Part shown: positions 8,306-16,521 of the stretch, in pieces
How the letters are laid out: each line of letters opens with the position of its first letter
How positions within the stretch are numbered: position 1 is the stretch's first letter
Assembly (NCBI GenBank): GCA_035577545.1
Contig: DATLVI010000008.1
Location: 57,070 to 121,069 of the forward strand
DNA length: 64,000 nucleotides
DNA from: Verrucomicrobiia bacterium
Lineage (GTDB): Bacteria > Verrucomicrobiota > Verrucomicrobiia > Palsa-1439
Direction: 5' to 3'
Notes under the pieces: model-generated
Databases searched by the model: none
Told to the model about the DNA's origin: nothing
The model's input: the letters and a program-made list of their open reading frames with translations, nothing else
Program-made: the position numbers and the translations under genes

Positions 8306-9220
8306 TTGAGAACATCCAAGGCCATCGGCCTTTATGCGGTCGCCGTCGTCTTGCTGGGCGCGCTGTTGGCGCCGTGGCTGTTTTGGACATTGCAAGCGCT
8401 CGCCGCGCACATTCCGGCCCTCGGCTGGCTGGCCCGGCAGCCATTCCGTCGCATTTTCGACCGCGCCCTCTTGATTGTCGCATTTGCGGGGTTGTGGCCG
8501 CTGCTGCGCAACGTCGGGTTTCGTTCCTGGAGAGACCTCGGCTACGTGAAGGCTCGTGGCGGGTGGTGGCACGTTCTCGTCGGGTTTGCGATCGGCTTGG
8601 GATCGTTCGCACTGTTGATCATCATCGAGATCGCAATGAGAAGCCGGTCCGTTAATCTCGACAAGTCGGGGGCGCAGGTGGCGGGCGCAGTTCTGCGTTA
8701 TTGTGTCACGGGCATCCTCGTCGCGCTGGTCGAGGAAACGTTCTTTCGCGGGGCGCTCCAGGGCGCGTTGGAACGGGGGATGAGCGCCGTGACCGCCGTG
8801 GTTCTGGCGAGCGTGATCTATTCTGCGTTGCATTTTGTAAAGCCGACGCACGTGGTCATCCCGGCGGACCAGGTCACGTGGAGCAGTGGATGGACATGCC
8901 TCATGGGCAGTGTCACGCGGTCGGTTGGTGAACGGGATGTCTTCGTGGGATTCGTGACGTTGTTTCTGGCCGGCTGCATTTTGGGATTGGCTTATGCGCG
9001 GACGAGGGCATTATACCTCTCCATCGGATTGCACGCGGGGTGGGTCCTGGCCAATGAATTTGCCCGCTGGCTTGGGGCCTACCAGATTATTGAGGACAAA
9101 GCTGCGTGGCTTGTGCTCACGGTGCTGCTCGCGTTGGTTGCATGGCTATGCCAGAACAAACTCAAACCTCTGCGCGCCCCGGGGCCGTCCAACTCTGGTG
9201 GCGACGCGCCTGCGACATAG
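8306..9220 (+). CDS. CPBP-family intramembrane metalloprotease (first copy)
   Basis: 304 residues starting at TTG directly after the preceding stop; no in-frame ATG exists in the first 100 residues. It has six to eight hydrophobic segments. The Abi/CPBP (Rce1-like) motifs are present: VEETFFRGALQ at about 141-151 (catalytic Glu-Glu and Arg), SVIYSALHFVKP at about 170 (His), and GLHAGWVLANEF near 236 (His). Members of the family cleave prenylated or other membrane-bound substrates, or act as bacteriocin-immunity/maturation factors; the substrate here is unknown. The gene overlaps the start of comF by about 80 bases, and a second CPBP gene lies just after comF. Confidence 0.82.
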   Translation: MRTSKAIGLYAVAVVLLGALLAPWLFWTLQALAAHIPALGWLARQPFRRIFDRALLIVAFAGLWPLLRNVGFRSWRDLGYVKARGGWWHVLVGFAIGLGSFALLIIIEIAMRSRSVNLDKSGAQVAGAVLRYCVTGILVALVEETFFRGALQGALERGMSAVTAVVLASVIYSALHFVKPTHVVIPADQVTWSSGWTCLMGSVTRSVGERDVFVGFVTLFLAGCILGLAYARTRALYLSIGLHAGWVLANEFARWLGAYQIIEDKAAWLVLTVLLALVAWLCQNKLKPLRAPGPSNSGGDAPAT

Positions 9221-9912
9221 TCTGGCCGCGGAACTGTCCTTTCTGCAGTTGTTCGCTCTCGGAAATCGAGCCGGGCATCGTCTGTCCCGATTGCCTGGCT
9301 TCCGCGAAACCCATTGAGCCCCCGTTTTGTCGACAATGCGCGTCACCGTTCACCGGCTCGGTCACGGGTGACACGCTCGTGTGCGGGTATTGCCAGGACT
9401 TGCGCTTTTATTTCTCACGTGCCATCGCGGCTTGCCGGGCCGAAGGCGTCGTGCGCGACTGCATCTTGAGATTCAAGTATCAACGTGAGATGTATTTTGG
9501 CCCGCATCTGGCGGATTGGTTGCAAATCGCCGCCCGCCGCTGGATCGACTGGCGGGAAGTGGACGCCATCGTCCCTGTGCCGTTGCATCCGCGCAAACAA
9601 CGGCAGCGCGAGTTCAATCAGGCTGAATACCTCGCGGATGCGCTGGGGAAAGCACTGAACACCCCGGTTGTGAAGCGACGTCTGCGTCGGGTGAAAGACA
9701 CCTCGACACAAACGAAGCTGAGCGCGGAGGCACGGGCGAGAAACATGCGTGGCGCGTTCGCCGTACGCGATAACACCGCTTTCACAGGCAAACGCCTTGT
9801 GCTATTGGATGACGTGTTTACCACGGGCGCAACGCTCGATAGTTGTGCCAAGGCGCTGCGGTCGGCGGGAGCCAGGGAAGTCGTGGCGCTGGCTGTCGCG
9901 CGAGGCGTGTAA
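9142..9912 (+). CDS. comF: ComF-family phosphoribosyltransferase-like protein
   Basis: 256 residues from ATG 9142 (ATG 9148 is equally possible). The N-terminal zinc-finger region has CPFC, CPDC, CRQC and CGYC pairs, followed by the ComF signature VRDCILRFKYQREMYFGPHL and a type I phosphoribosyltransferase domain with the PRPP loop LVLLDDVFTTGATL near residue 213. Known role: uptake or processing of DNA in naturally competent bacteria; in others it is a housekeeping gene of unclear task. It starts inside the upstream CPBP gene. A degraded second copy of its last 40 codons lies about 0.9 kb downstream (10818-10940). Confidence 0.88.
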   Translation: MAMPEQTQTSARPGAVQLWWRRACDIVWPRNCPFCSCSLSEIEPGIVCPDCLASAKPIEPPFCRQCASPFTGSVTGDTLVCGYCQDLRFYFSRAIAACRAEGVVRDCILRFKYQREMYFGPHLADWLQIAARRWIDWREVDAIVPVPLHPRKQRQREFNQAEYLADALGKALNTPVVKRRLRRVKDTSTQTKLSAEARARNMRGAFAVRDNTAFTGKRLVLLDDVFTTGATLDSCAKALRSAGAREVVALAVARGV

Positions 9913-9930
9913 CTGCGCCACACCAGACTT

Positions 9931-10797
9931 ATGAAGAAGCGGGCTGCAGCCATCATCGAGGTCCTGTTGGCTTTCGCCTTCGTGCACGTAACGTATCGAT
10001 CCCTGAAGCAGTTTACCGCGCTTGGAAGATGGGAAGGGAGTGCGGGACTGAATTTCACACCGGGGTTGGTGATGATTCTGTTCACGGTTTCCGTGTTGTC
10101 ATTGTGCCGGAGGAGCTTTGAGGTCTATGGGCTGACCCTGAGGCGATCGCGATACAATTTGAACGTCGGGTTGTTGTGGAGTGTGTTGATGGTATCGCTG
10201 GCAGGGTTGGGACTGGTGTTGACCCATGTGCATTTTGATCCAGCGCACCCGCATAATGACATGGCAGGCCGGTTGGCGGGGGCTATCTTTGGCCTCATTT
10301 TGTCGGTCCTCCTGATCTGGACATTGAAGCGACACAGAACCCTTCTGGACCGCGTCCCTCTGGTCTTTGGACTGTCACTCATGATTGCGCTGCTGTCGGT
10401 TCCCGTGGTAGTGGCCGTGTATTCGCATCGACCTCTTCTGACGGTCTTATTGACCGTGGGTTGGTTATTCCTGGGAGCCGGCTTTGGTGAGGAGACATTT
10501 TTTCGAGGGTATATTCAGACACGCGTTGACGAGGCCTTCGGGCAGCCCTTTCGGTTTCTGGGATTTGATTTCGGACCGGGACTCTGTGTGTCATCCCTCC
10601 TGTTCGGATTTCTCCATGCCCTGAACACGGTCGATTATTTCCACGGGCATCTGGATTTTGCATGGTGGTACGGCGTCCAAAGTTGTTTTACAGGTCTGTT
10701 TTACGGGTGCCTCCGGCAGAAGACGGGTAGTATCGTCGCCGGAGGTGGTACCCACGGCCTGACGGATGTATTGGCGAGTGTTCCCTATCGATTCTAA
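9931..10797 (+). CDS. CPBP-family intramembrane metalloprotease (second copy)
   Basis: 288 residues, ATG 9931 only 18 bases after comF. Very hydrophobic, with about eight predicted membrane helices. CPBP motifs: FGEETFFRGYIQTRVDEAFG near residue 188 (Glu-Glu, Arg), SLLFGFLHALNTVDYFHG near 223 (His) and VAGGGTHGLTDVLAS near 270 (His). It is not closely similar to the first CPBP protein. The codon and base use looks less GC-rich than in neighbouring accD or comF, and a comF fragment lies immediately downstream, so this gene may have arrived by recombination at the comF locus (inference). Confidence 0.82.
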   Translation: MKKRAAAIIEVLLAFAFVHVTYRSLKQFTALGRWEGSAGLNFTPGLVMILFTVSVLSLCRRSFEVYGLTLRRSRYNLNVGLLWSVLMVSLAGLGLVLTHVHFDPAHPHNDMAGRLAGAIFGLILSVLLIWTLKRHRTLLDRVPLVFGLSLMIALLSVPVVVAVYSHRPLLTVLLTVGWLFLGAGFGEETFFRGYIQTRVDEAFGQPFRFLGFDFGPGLCVSSLLFGFLHALNTVDYFHGHLDFAWWYGVQSCFTGLFYGCLRQKTGSIVAGGGTHGLTDVLASVPYRF

Positions 10798-10817
10798 GAA
10801 GAGTAAACCCATTGGGG

Positions 10818-10940
10818 CAAGGGGGTCAGGTGTTGCGGGAGGGTATTTTTACGACTGGTGCAATGCTGGACAGTTGTGCTAAAGTTTTAGCGTCGGCGGT
10901 GGCAAAAGAGGTGTTAGTCCTGCCGACACGCGAGGAGGCT
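10818..10940 (+). pseudogene. Decayed 3' end of a second comF copy
   Basis: Read in the frame starting at 10812, this stretch encodes IFTTGAMLDSCAKVLASAVA then KEVLVL. This aligns without gaps to the C-terminus of intact ComF (VFTTGATLDSCAKALRSAGA, then REVVAL). Further upstream the match fades and the catalytic acidic pair is lost (VLREGIFTTG against VLLDDVFTTG). No start or N-terminal domain exists. Third-position bases are markedly more AT-rich than in comF. The fragment runs up to the accD ribosome-binding site (CGAGGAGG, 10931-10938). It most simply represents the original comF tail left behind when the intact comF end plus the CPBP gene came in. Confidence 0.75.
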
Positions 10941-10944
10941 TGTC

Positions 10945-11823
10945 ATGGCGGTATTCGAAGAAAAAGAAAAGCCGAAGATTTCCGAGACCAAGACGAAGAA
11001 GCACGAGATCCCCAGCGGATTGTGGGTGAAGTGCAAGACGTGCGGTGAGATCATCTTCAGCAAGGAACTCGCGGCCAACGCGAAAGTCTGCAGCAAGTGC
11101 GATTACCACTTTACGATGACCGCCCCCGAGCGCATTGCGATGCTCGCCGATGAGGGCACCTTCCGCGAGCTCGATGCCGACATGGCGAGCGTGGACATGC
11201 TGAAATTTACGGGGGTGGCCGCCTATTCGGAGCGGTTGCGCACGTACCAGCGCCAGACGGGCATGAACGACGCCGTGATGATCGGCCTTTGCAAACTCGA
11301 CGGTCACGATACGTCACTTGCGGTCATGGACTTCAACTTCCTCGGCGCCAGCATGGGCTCGGTTGTCGGGGAAAAAATCACACGGGCGATCGAGAAGGCC
11401 ACCGAGCTGAAGATCCCGGCAGTCATTGTCTCCGCTTCCGGTGGCGCGCGGATGTACGAGGGCATTCTCAGCCTCATGCAACTGGCCAAGACAAGCGGTG
11501 CGCTCGCGCTGCACGCCAGGGCCGGACTGCCCTACATCTCGATCCTCACCCATCCGACTACGGCCGGGGTGATGGCCAGCTATGCGTCGCTCGGTGACGT
11601 GATCATCGCCGAACCGAAGGCGCTCATCGGTTTTGCTGGACCGCGCGTGATCAAGGAAACCACACAACAAGAGCTTCCCGAAGGCTTCCAGACCAGCGAG
11701 TTTCTCCGGGACCGTGGCCTGGTCGATCTCATTGTGCATCGGAAGCAACTCAAGCAAACAGTTGTGCAGTTGTTGAATTATTTTTCAGGACGCGGCGGCC
11801 GGAAATTCAAAGCGGCGGATTAG
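10945..11823 (+). CDS. accD: Acetyl-CoA carboxylase carboxyltransferase subunit beta
   Basis: 292 residues, ATG behind CGAGGAGG. The N-terminal zinc ribbon is CKTCGEIIF...VCSKCDYHF (residues about 30-56). The carboxyltransferase core has GGARMYEGILSLMQLAKTSG and HPTTAGVMASYASLGDVIIA, with the oxyanion-hole glycines and terminal region FAGPRVIKETTQQELPEGFQ. With AccA it transfers CO2 from carboxybiotin to acetyl-CoA, the first step of fatty acid synthesis, in the cytoplasm. The length and motifs are standard. folC follows after 55 bases; the accD-folC pairing is common in bacteria. Confidence 0.96.
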   Translation: MAVFEEKEKPKISETKTKKHEIPSGLWVKCKTCGEIIFSKELAANAKVCSKCDYHFTMTAPERIAMLADEGTFRELDADMASVDMLKFTGVAAYSERLRTYQRQTGMNDAVMIGLCKLDGHDTSLAVMDFNFLGASMGSVVGEKITRAIEKATELKIPAVIVSASGGARMYEGILSLMQLAKTSGALALHARAGLPYISILTHPTTAGVMASYASLGDVIIAEPKALIGFAGPRVIKETTQQELPEGFQTSEFLRDRGLVDLIVHRKQLKQTVVQLLNYFSGRGGRKFKAAD

Positions 11824-11878
11824 CATTGTGCCCAGAGCGGCGGTAGGGCAAACCTTCCACGAAGCCCAAGAAGTACTT

Positions 11879-13207
11879 ATGACCTACCCGGAAACCATCG
11901 ACTATCTCTACGGCATCCGTCTCTTTGGCCAGAAACTGGGCCTGGAGACGATGCGGTATTTACTGCGCTTAATGGGCGACCCCCAGAGTCGGCTGCGTTT
12001 CATTCACATCGCCGGCACGAACGGCAAGGGGAGTGTCGCCGCGATGCTCCACGCGGTCTTATCCAAGGCCGGCTACAAGACCGGGCTCTACACGTCGCCG
12101 CACCTCGTGTCGTTCTGTGAGCGGTTTCAGATCAACGGCCAGCCGATTGCCGAGGCTGACGTAGTGCGGCTGGTGGAGCAGATCAAACCACTTCTGGAAA
12201 GGGTCGCCGCGCATCCCGAGTTTCGCGCGCCCACATTCTTCGAGGTGGTCACCGCCGTGGCGCTCCAACATTTTCAGCAGCAGAAGATCAACGTGGTTGT
12301 TTGGGAAACCGGGTTGGGCGGTCGCTTGGACGCGACGAACGTGGTTACACCCCTTGTTTCCGTGATCACCAACATTGCCTTTGACCACACCCAGTATCTC
12401 GGCGAGACGCTCTCCGAGATCGCAACGGAAAAATGCGGAATCATCAAGCGGGGGGTTCCGGTTATCACTGCTTCCGCCGCTGAAGAAGCTCTCCACGTTA
12501 TTCGGGCGACAGCAACCACCCAGGGCTGCCCGCTTACTGTAGTTGGCCAGGATGTTCATGCCACGCGGCTCAGCGAGGACGAGCAGGGCCAGCGTGTCGA
12601 ACTGACGGGCGCGCGCCACGATTATGGCCCGATCACGGTCCCGTTACTCGGCGCCCACCAGACGATCAACTGTGCCACAGCCATCGCGGCCCTCGAAGCG
12701 TGCGGGCTGCCCGTCACCGTGGCGCAGGTTACCGATGGGCTGTCGCAGACGACCTGGCCCGGGCGGTTTCAAATCGTAAACCACAATCCGACCGTGGTAC
12801 TCGACGGAGCGCACAACGCTGCCGCGGCTGACCGGCTGGCAGCAACGCTACGGGAGCGTTGTGCCGGCCGGAAACTGACGCTCATCATCGGCGTCTTGCG
12901 GGACAAGAACTACGACCAGATGTGCCAGATCCTTGCGCCTCTGGCGGAGCGCATCTTTTGCGTACCTGTGAACAGCGAACGCACGTGCGATCCGGACCAG
13001 TTGGCGCGTTGGTGCATGGCTGCAAATCCCCGGTTGAAAATCACCGTCGCAGGCAGCCTGGAGGAAGCGTATGCGCAGGCTCAACGTGAGAATGTCGAAG
13101 CCATCGTCATCACCGGTTCGCTGTTCCTCGTCGGTGAAGCGCTGGATCGGCTCGGGTTCGCGCACCCGACCAGGGCGAAAACACGGACGGAGTTGGTATT
13201 GCAGTGA
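11879..13207 (+). CDS. folC: Folylpolyglutamate / dihydrofolate synthase FolC
   Basis: 442 residues from ATG 11879 (MTYPETIDYLYGIRLFG), the usual FolC start; an upstream in-frame start at 11828 adds 17 unlikely residues. P-loop AGTNGKGSVAAML at about 47-59, YTSPHLVSFCERFQING, and Mur-ligase motif VVWETGLGGRLDATNV, then DGAHNAAAA in the C-terminal domain. It adds glutamates to folates and/or makes dihydrofolate from dihydropteroate in an ATP-dependent reaction. The end overlaps the next gene by four bases (GTGA). Confidence 0.94.
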   Translation: MTYPETIDYLYGIRLFGQKLGLETMRYLLRLMGDPQSRLRFIHIAGTNGKGSVAAMLHAVLSKAGYKTGLYTSPHLVSFCERFQINGQPIAEADVVRLVEQIKPLLERVAAHPEFRAPTFFEVVTAVALQHFQQQKINVVVWETGLGGRLDATNVVTPLVSVITNIAFDHTQYLGETLSEIATEKCGIIKRGVPVITASAAEEALHVIRATATTQGCPLTVVGQDVHATRLSEDEQGQRVELTGARHDYGPITVPLLGAHQTINCATAIAALEACGLPVTVAQVTDGLSQTTWPGRFQIVNHNPTVVLDGAHNAAAADRLAATLRERCAGRKLTLIIGVLRDKNYDQMCQILAPLAERIFCVPVNSERTCDPDQLARWCMAANPRLKITVAGSLEEAYAQAQRENVEAIVITGSLFLVGEALDRLGFAHPTRAKTRTELVLQ

Positions 13208-13866
13208 GCGGTGTATGCGTGCGAGCCCTGTTCTTCGACGTGGGCGGCACACTGCTGCGTCCGTGGCCATCAGTGGGCGCCATCTATGCCTCGGTGGCCA
13301 ATCGCCACGGGATGACGACCACGACGGAAGAGATGGAACGGGCATTCCGCGAATCATGGGCCGCGCTGAAACGACCGGGATTGACTGTTTCTCGCAAGGA
13401 CTGGTGGCGCGAAGTTGTCTTCCGCACCTTGGGGCAGGAGAAGCAGGCGTGTTTTGAGGAACTCTACGAAACCTTCGCCCACGCGGGCGCATGGCAGGTT
13501 TTCCCCGACGTCAAAGAGACGCTACGCGAAGCCCGCGCGCGCGGCCTGCATATTGGCGTCATTTCCAATTGGGACGAGCGCCTGCGCCCGTTGCTCGGGG
13601 AGATTGGGCTGGCCCGTTACTTCGATTCCATGACCATCTCCTGCGAAGTGGGAGTTGAGAAGCCGGGGGCAAAGATCTTTCAGGCGGCGCTCCGTGAGGC
13701 GGATGTTCCGGCGAACGAAGCCGTTCATGTGGGAGATAGCGACGAGGCGGATGTGCGCGGGGCCGAAGCGGCGGGGATGGTGGCCGTTCTTCTGAATCGA
13801 AGTGAAGGGCAGGGTGTCGGGATGCGCGATCTGCGCGGCCTCTGGGCCAAAATCGACACGGACTAA
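13204..13866 (+). CDS. HAD-IA family hydrolase (phosphatase)
   Basis: 220 residues, GTG start overlapping folC. All four HAD motifs are present: FFDVGGTLLR (motif I; the second acidic residue of DxD is replaced by Gly, as in DVGGTL-type members), VISNWDERLRPLL (motif II), GVEKPGAKIFQAAL (motif III Lys) and HVGDSDEADVRGAEAAGM (motif IV). A helical cap occupies residues about 20-85. Resembles the REG-2/HDHD3-like group. The substrate cannot be told from sequence. It is translationally coupled to folC, so a dephosphorylation step in folate or nucleotide supply is possible but unproven. Confidence 0.85.
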   Translation: MSGVCVRALFFDVGGTLLRPWPSVGAIYASVANRHGMTTTTEEMERAFRESWAALKRPGLTVSRKDWWREVVFRTLGQEKQACFEELYETFAHAGAWQVFPDVKETLREARARGLHIGVISNWDERLRPLLGEIGLARYFDSMTISCEVGVEKPGAKIFQAALREADVPANEAVHVGDSDEADVRGAEAAGMVAVLLNRSEGQGVGMRDLRGLWAKIDTD

Positions 13867-13875
13867 TTCTCGGTC

Positions 13876-14883
13876 TCAGTTCTTGCCAAAGGTAAAGCCA
13901 ACTTCCTTCGTTTCCTGATCCGTCACAGTCACCAACTGCGATTGCACGCCATAAACTTCGTGCCATGCCTCTACAAGAAAGCTGCCTGGCGGCAGGCCTT
14001 CGATTCGAAACGAACCATCATCTCCCGTGACGTTAAAAAACGGATGTTCGAGCACGCCGATGTAGGCGTTCATCCACGGATGAACGTCGCATTTGACCGG
14101 GATCATGACTTCCGGCTTGTCAAAGGCGCGAACGGTGGACATGCCCTGATTGGGCTGGCCTACATTGAATTCGCGGTTGAGGTGGGGCAATGCGTGGATG
14201 TTGTGCAGCGTATTGTCATCGTTCAAGATCTTCAACGGCTGGTGAACCATGATTCCCAGAACGTGCGGTTGGTACAGGCACCCGCGCTGTTCGAGTGTCA
14301 CGGCAGCTTTGGGCGGTTCAAAGGCCAGACTTTCGAGCCCTTCCTTCACATACACAAAAACGTTGCGGAGTGTCCCGTTCTCATTGACGACAACATTTTC
14401 CACAAAAACGGGGTCGGGATGCATCTGCGCACAGTGCGGATCGGCATCGAAGAATATTCTCCTGAGTTTCGGAACCGCCCCCAGCCATTGAATTTTACCG
14501 GTGATCGTCGCGCCATTTTGAGAGACCTGCACGACAACCGGAGTAGCGGCGCCGGTTGACCCCTTCGAAGGCGGTGGGGAAACGGGAGGCTCTGTTTGGG
14601 TCTCAGGCTTCGCTGGTGGCACGTTAACGGCGCCACCTGCTCGCGGTATGTTACGTGAGGACGTCTGGTTGGCCGGAACAGGAAGAGTGAGGGAAGATCC
14701 CCGCGAATTCTGGGGTGGCTGTACCAAATGCTTCGGGAGCCCAGTGGACTCAGAGTCCGACAGCCCCTGGGAAGCCGGCGTGATGGAATTCTGCGATTCT
14801 CTTCGGAGAACAACAACGAGCAGGACGACAACGAGGCACAATGTCGCCAAGGAGAGAGCAAAGGTTGCTCTTTGCGTGTTCAT
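13876..14883 (-). CDS. Membrane-anchored cupredoxin-like / carboxypeptidase-regulatory-like protein
   Basis: 335 residues from ATG 14883 (a TTG 18 bases upstream is possible). Order: N-terminal hydrophobic anchor (LATLCLVVVLLVVVL), a 95-residue Pro/Ser/Thr-rich linker, then a beta domain ITGKIQWLGAVPKLRRI with an FFDADPHCAQMH segment, a region rich in His/Cys/Met (NDDNTLHNIHALPHLN; IPVKCDVHPWMNAYIGVLEH) and a C-terminal CarboxypepD-reg-like fold (GDDGSFRIEGLPPGSFLVEA). The CxxHxxM order resembles cupredoxin copper ligands. It is probably a periplasmic metal-binding or redox partner; the function is not established. It converges with the HAD gene with only 9 bases between. Confidence 0.6.
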   Translation of the reverse strand: MNTQRATFALSLATLCLVVVLLVVVLRRESQNSITPASQGLSDSESTGLPKHLVQPPQNSRGSSLTLPVPANQTSSRNIPRAGGAVNVPPAKPETQTEPPVSPPPSKGSTGAATPVVVQVSQNGATITGKIQWLGAVPKLRRIFFDADPHCAQMHPDPVFVENVVVNENGTLRNVFVYVKEGLESLAFEPPKAAVTLEQRGCLYQPHVLGIMVHQPLKILNDDNTLHNIHALPHLNREFNVGQPNQGMSTVRAFDKPEVMIPVKCDVHPWMNAYIGVLEHPFFNVTGDDGSFRIEGLPPGSFLVEAWHEVYGVQSQLVTVTDQETKEVGFTFGKN

Positions 14884-14914
14884 CTGCTGACCGACTGACA
14901 AGGCCGTCGAACTA

Positions 14915-16318
14915 CTACTGCTTCGGCGGAGGCCTGCGCATGATTTTTTCGCGCACGTCGCGGTAACTGAAATCGACTTTGGCGATCTCCTTGTACGCGG
15001 CCAGCGCCTTCTCTTGATCGCCCATGAGCTCGTAGGCGTTGCCCAGATTGTACAGCAAGTCCTTCTTCAATCCGTCCATGACCGGAAGTTCCGTAATGGC
15101 CTCATTGTACGTGTCGATGGCCATATCGGGAAGGCCCATCTGCTGGTAGCACTGGCCGAGCTGATTGAGGGAGGCGACTCGCCGCTGCGGCTGGTTGCGA
15201 GACTTCTGCAATTGCTCGACCGCGCCTTCGATATTCCCGATCTTGATATACAGTGTGCCCAGTTCGTAACGGTACATGAGGTCGTTCGGGTAGCGTTCGA
15301 CGAGGCGCTGGGCTTCGCCGAGTTTGAGTTGGTCGAGTTCGGCTTCCAGGGCGGCGATCTCGCTGGTCAGCGCCGGGTCGCCGGGCTTCTGCGCGAGTTC
15401 TTTCTTCTGTCCGGTGATTTTGAATTCGAGGCGTTTGATCTTCGTGTCGCCAATTTCCTTCTCAAGTGAGGGATCCTGGCCACCTTCCTTCGCGTACAAC
15501 CCTTCCAGATAACGGAGGGCTTCGTCGTAGTTGTCCCGCTGCACGTAAAGTTTGCCCAGTTCGCGCTGGATAACAGAGCTCTCGGGTTCCTTGGCGAGTG
15601 CCTCGAGTTTCTCCTTGATGAGGTTCTCCAGCATGTCCTCAGCGCGGACCATCCGCGACTGCTGCTCCAGCGCGATGGATTCATCCTTGTCCTTGAGCTT
15701 GTCACGGAAGGATGTGGTGCTCTCCTCCCACCCGCCACCGGCCATCGCGCCATCCGCAGTCGAATCCTTGGCGCCTTTCTGCGCCTCAAAATCATTGGGA
15801 TTAATCTGCAACAGTCGGTCATAGGTTTCGCCCGCTTGCGCATGCTGGCCCGTTTCCTTGTAGGAACGCGCCAGCCAATGCAGCGCCTTGGTATCCTTGG
15901 GATTCAGTCGCGTATACGTCTCCAACGTCTGGACGACTGTTTCGGGAAGCTTGGCAACCTCGGCAGCTTCCGCGAGAACCCACAACGCCTGGGAGTTCTT
16001 GGGATCTTCCGTCAAGGCCTGTTCGGCGAGGGTCATGGCCTCACTGGGATTCTTCTGAACCGCCATCTTGGCCTTGGTCAGTAGCGGGGTAAGCTTGGCG
16101 CCGGTGAACATACGTTTCAAGCCACCAGCCGATTCCGTTTTCTTCATCTGCACAGCCCGCAAATATTCCCGTGCCTTGGTGAAGTTTGGCTCGATATTGA
16201 GGGTCTGGATGAGCATCTCGATGGCATAATCGAGGTTGTTGCGTTCCAGGGCCGCAAGCGCCTTCTGGTAGAAGCCGTTGGCGCGCGGATCGATATTGCT
16301 ACTGGTTTTCTCAGCCAT
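14915..16318 (-). CDS. Tetratricopeptide-repeat scaffold protein
   Basis: 467 residues, ATG 16318. At least seven TPR units can be read, e.g. NGFYQKALAALERNNLDYAI (residues about 14-33), ALWVLAEAAEVAKLPETVVQ, ALHWLARSYKETGQHAQAGE, and at the end DLLYNLGNAYELMGDQEKAL. The middle (residues 190-330) holds a charged coiled coil with TSFRDKLKDKDESIALEQQ and EAELDQLKLGEAQRL. No signal peptide, so probably cytoplasmic. A general protein-protein scaffold; the partner is unknown. It is divergent from korA across a 203-base intergenic region. Confidence 0.8.
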   Translation of the reverse strand: MAEKTSSNIDPRANGFYQKALAALERNNLDYAIEMLIQTLNIEPNFTKAREYLRAVQMKKTESAGGLKRMFTGAKLTPLLTKAKMAVQKNPSEAMTLAEQALTEDPKNSQALWVLAEAAEVAKLPETVVQTLETYTRLNPKDTKALHWLARSYKETGQHAQAGETYDRLLQINPNDFEAQKGAKDSTADGAMAGGGWEESTTSFRDKLKDKDESIALEQQSRMVRAEDMLENLIKEKLEALAKEPESSVIQRELGKLYVQRDNYDEALRYLEGLYAKEGGQDPSLEKEIGDTKIKRLEFKITGQKKELAQKPGDPALTSEIAALEAELDQLKLGEAQRLVERYPNDLMYRYELGTLYIKIGNIEGAVEQLQKSRNQPQRRVASLNQLGQCYQQMGLPDMAIDTYNEAITELPVMDGLKKDLLYNLGNAYELMGDQEKALAAYKEIAKVDFSYRDVREKIMRRPPPKQ

Positions 16319-16404
16319 GACGAGTTTTGTGGGTAACCACCCGCAAAATATAGCAACCTTTCCGCACGGTCAATGGCTTTTCCTGCACCCAAGCGGTCTC
16401 GTGG

Positions 16405-16432
16405 TTGACAGCGGTCAGTCCTTTGTTAATAT
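16405..16432 (+). promoter_or_regulatory. Sigma-70 type promoter of korAB
   Basis: Perfect -35 TTGACA (16405-16410), a 16-base spacer and -10 TAATAT (16427-16432, one mismatch to TATAAT) lie 90 bases upstream of the korA ATG, in the divergent intergenic region. Transcription would start near 16439, giving a leader of about 80 bases that ends with the ribosome-binding site AAGGAA at 16510-16515, six bases before the ATG. It is the best promoter match I found in the window. Confidence 0.65.
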
Positions 16433-16521
16433 TCCCTGCGTAGTCGTGTGTCTTGTTGTATTGTAGAGACTCGGTCTCGGGTGTGACTTCAGCAGAAGGG
16501 TAGTCTTTCAAGGAAACAAAG

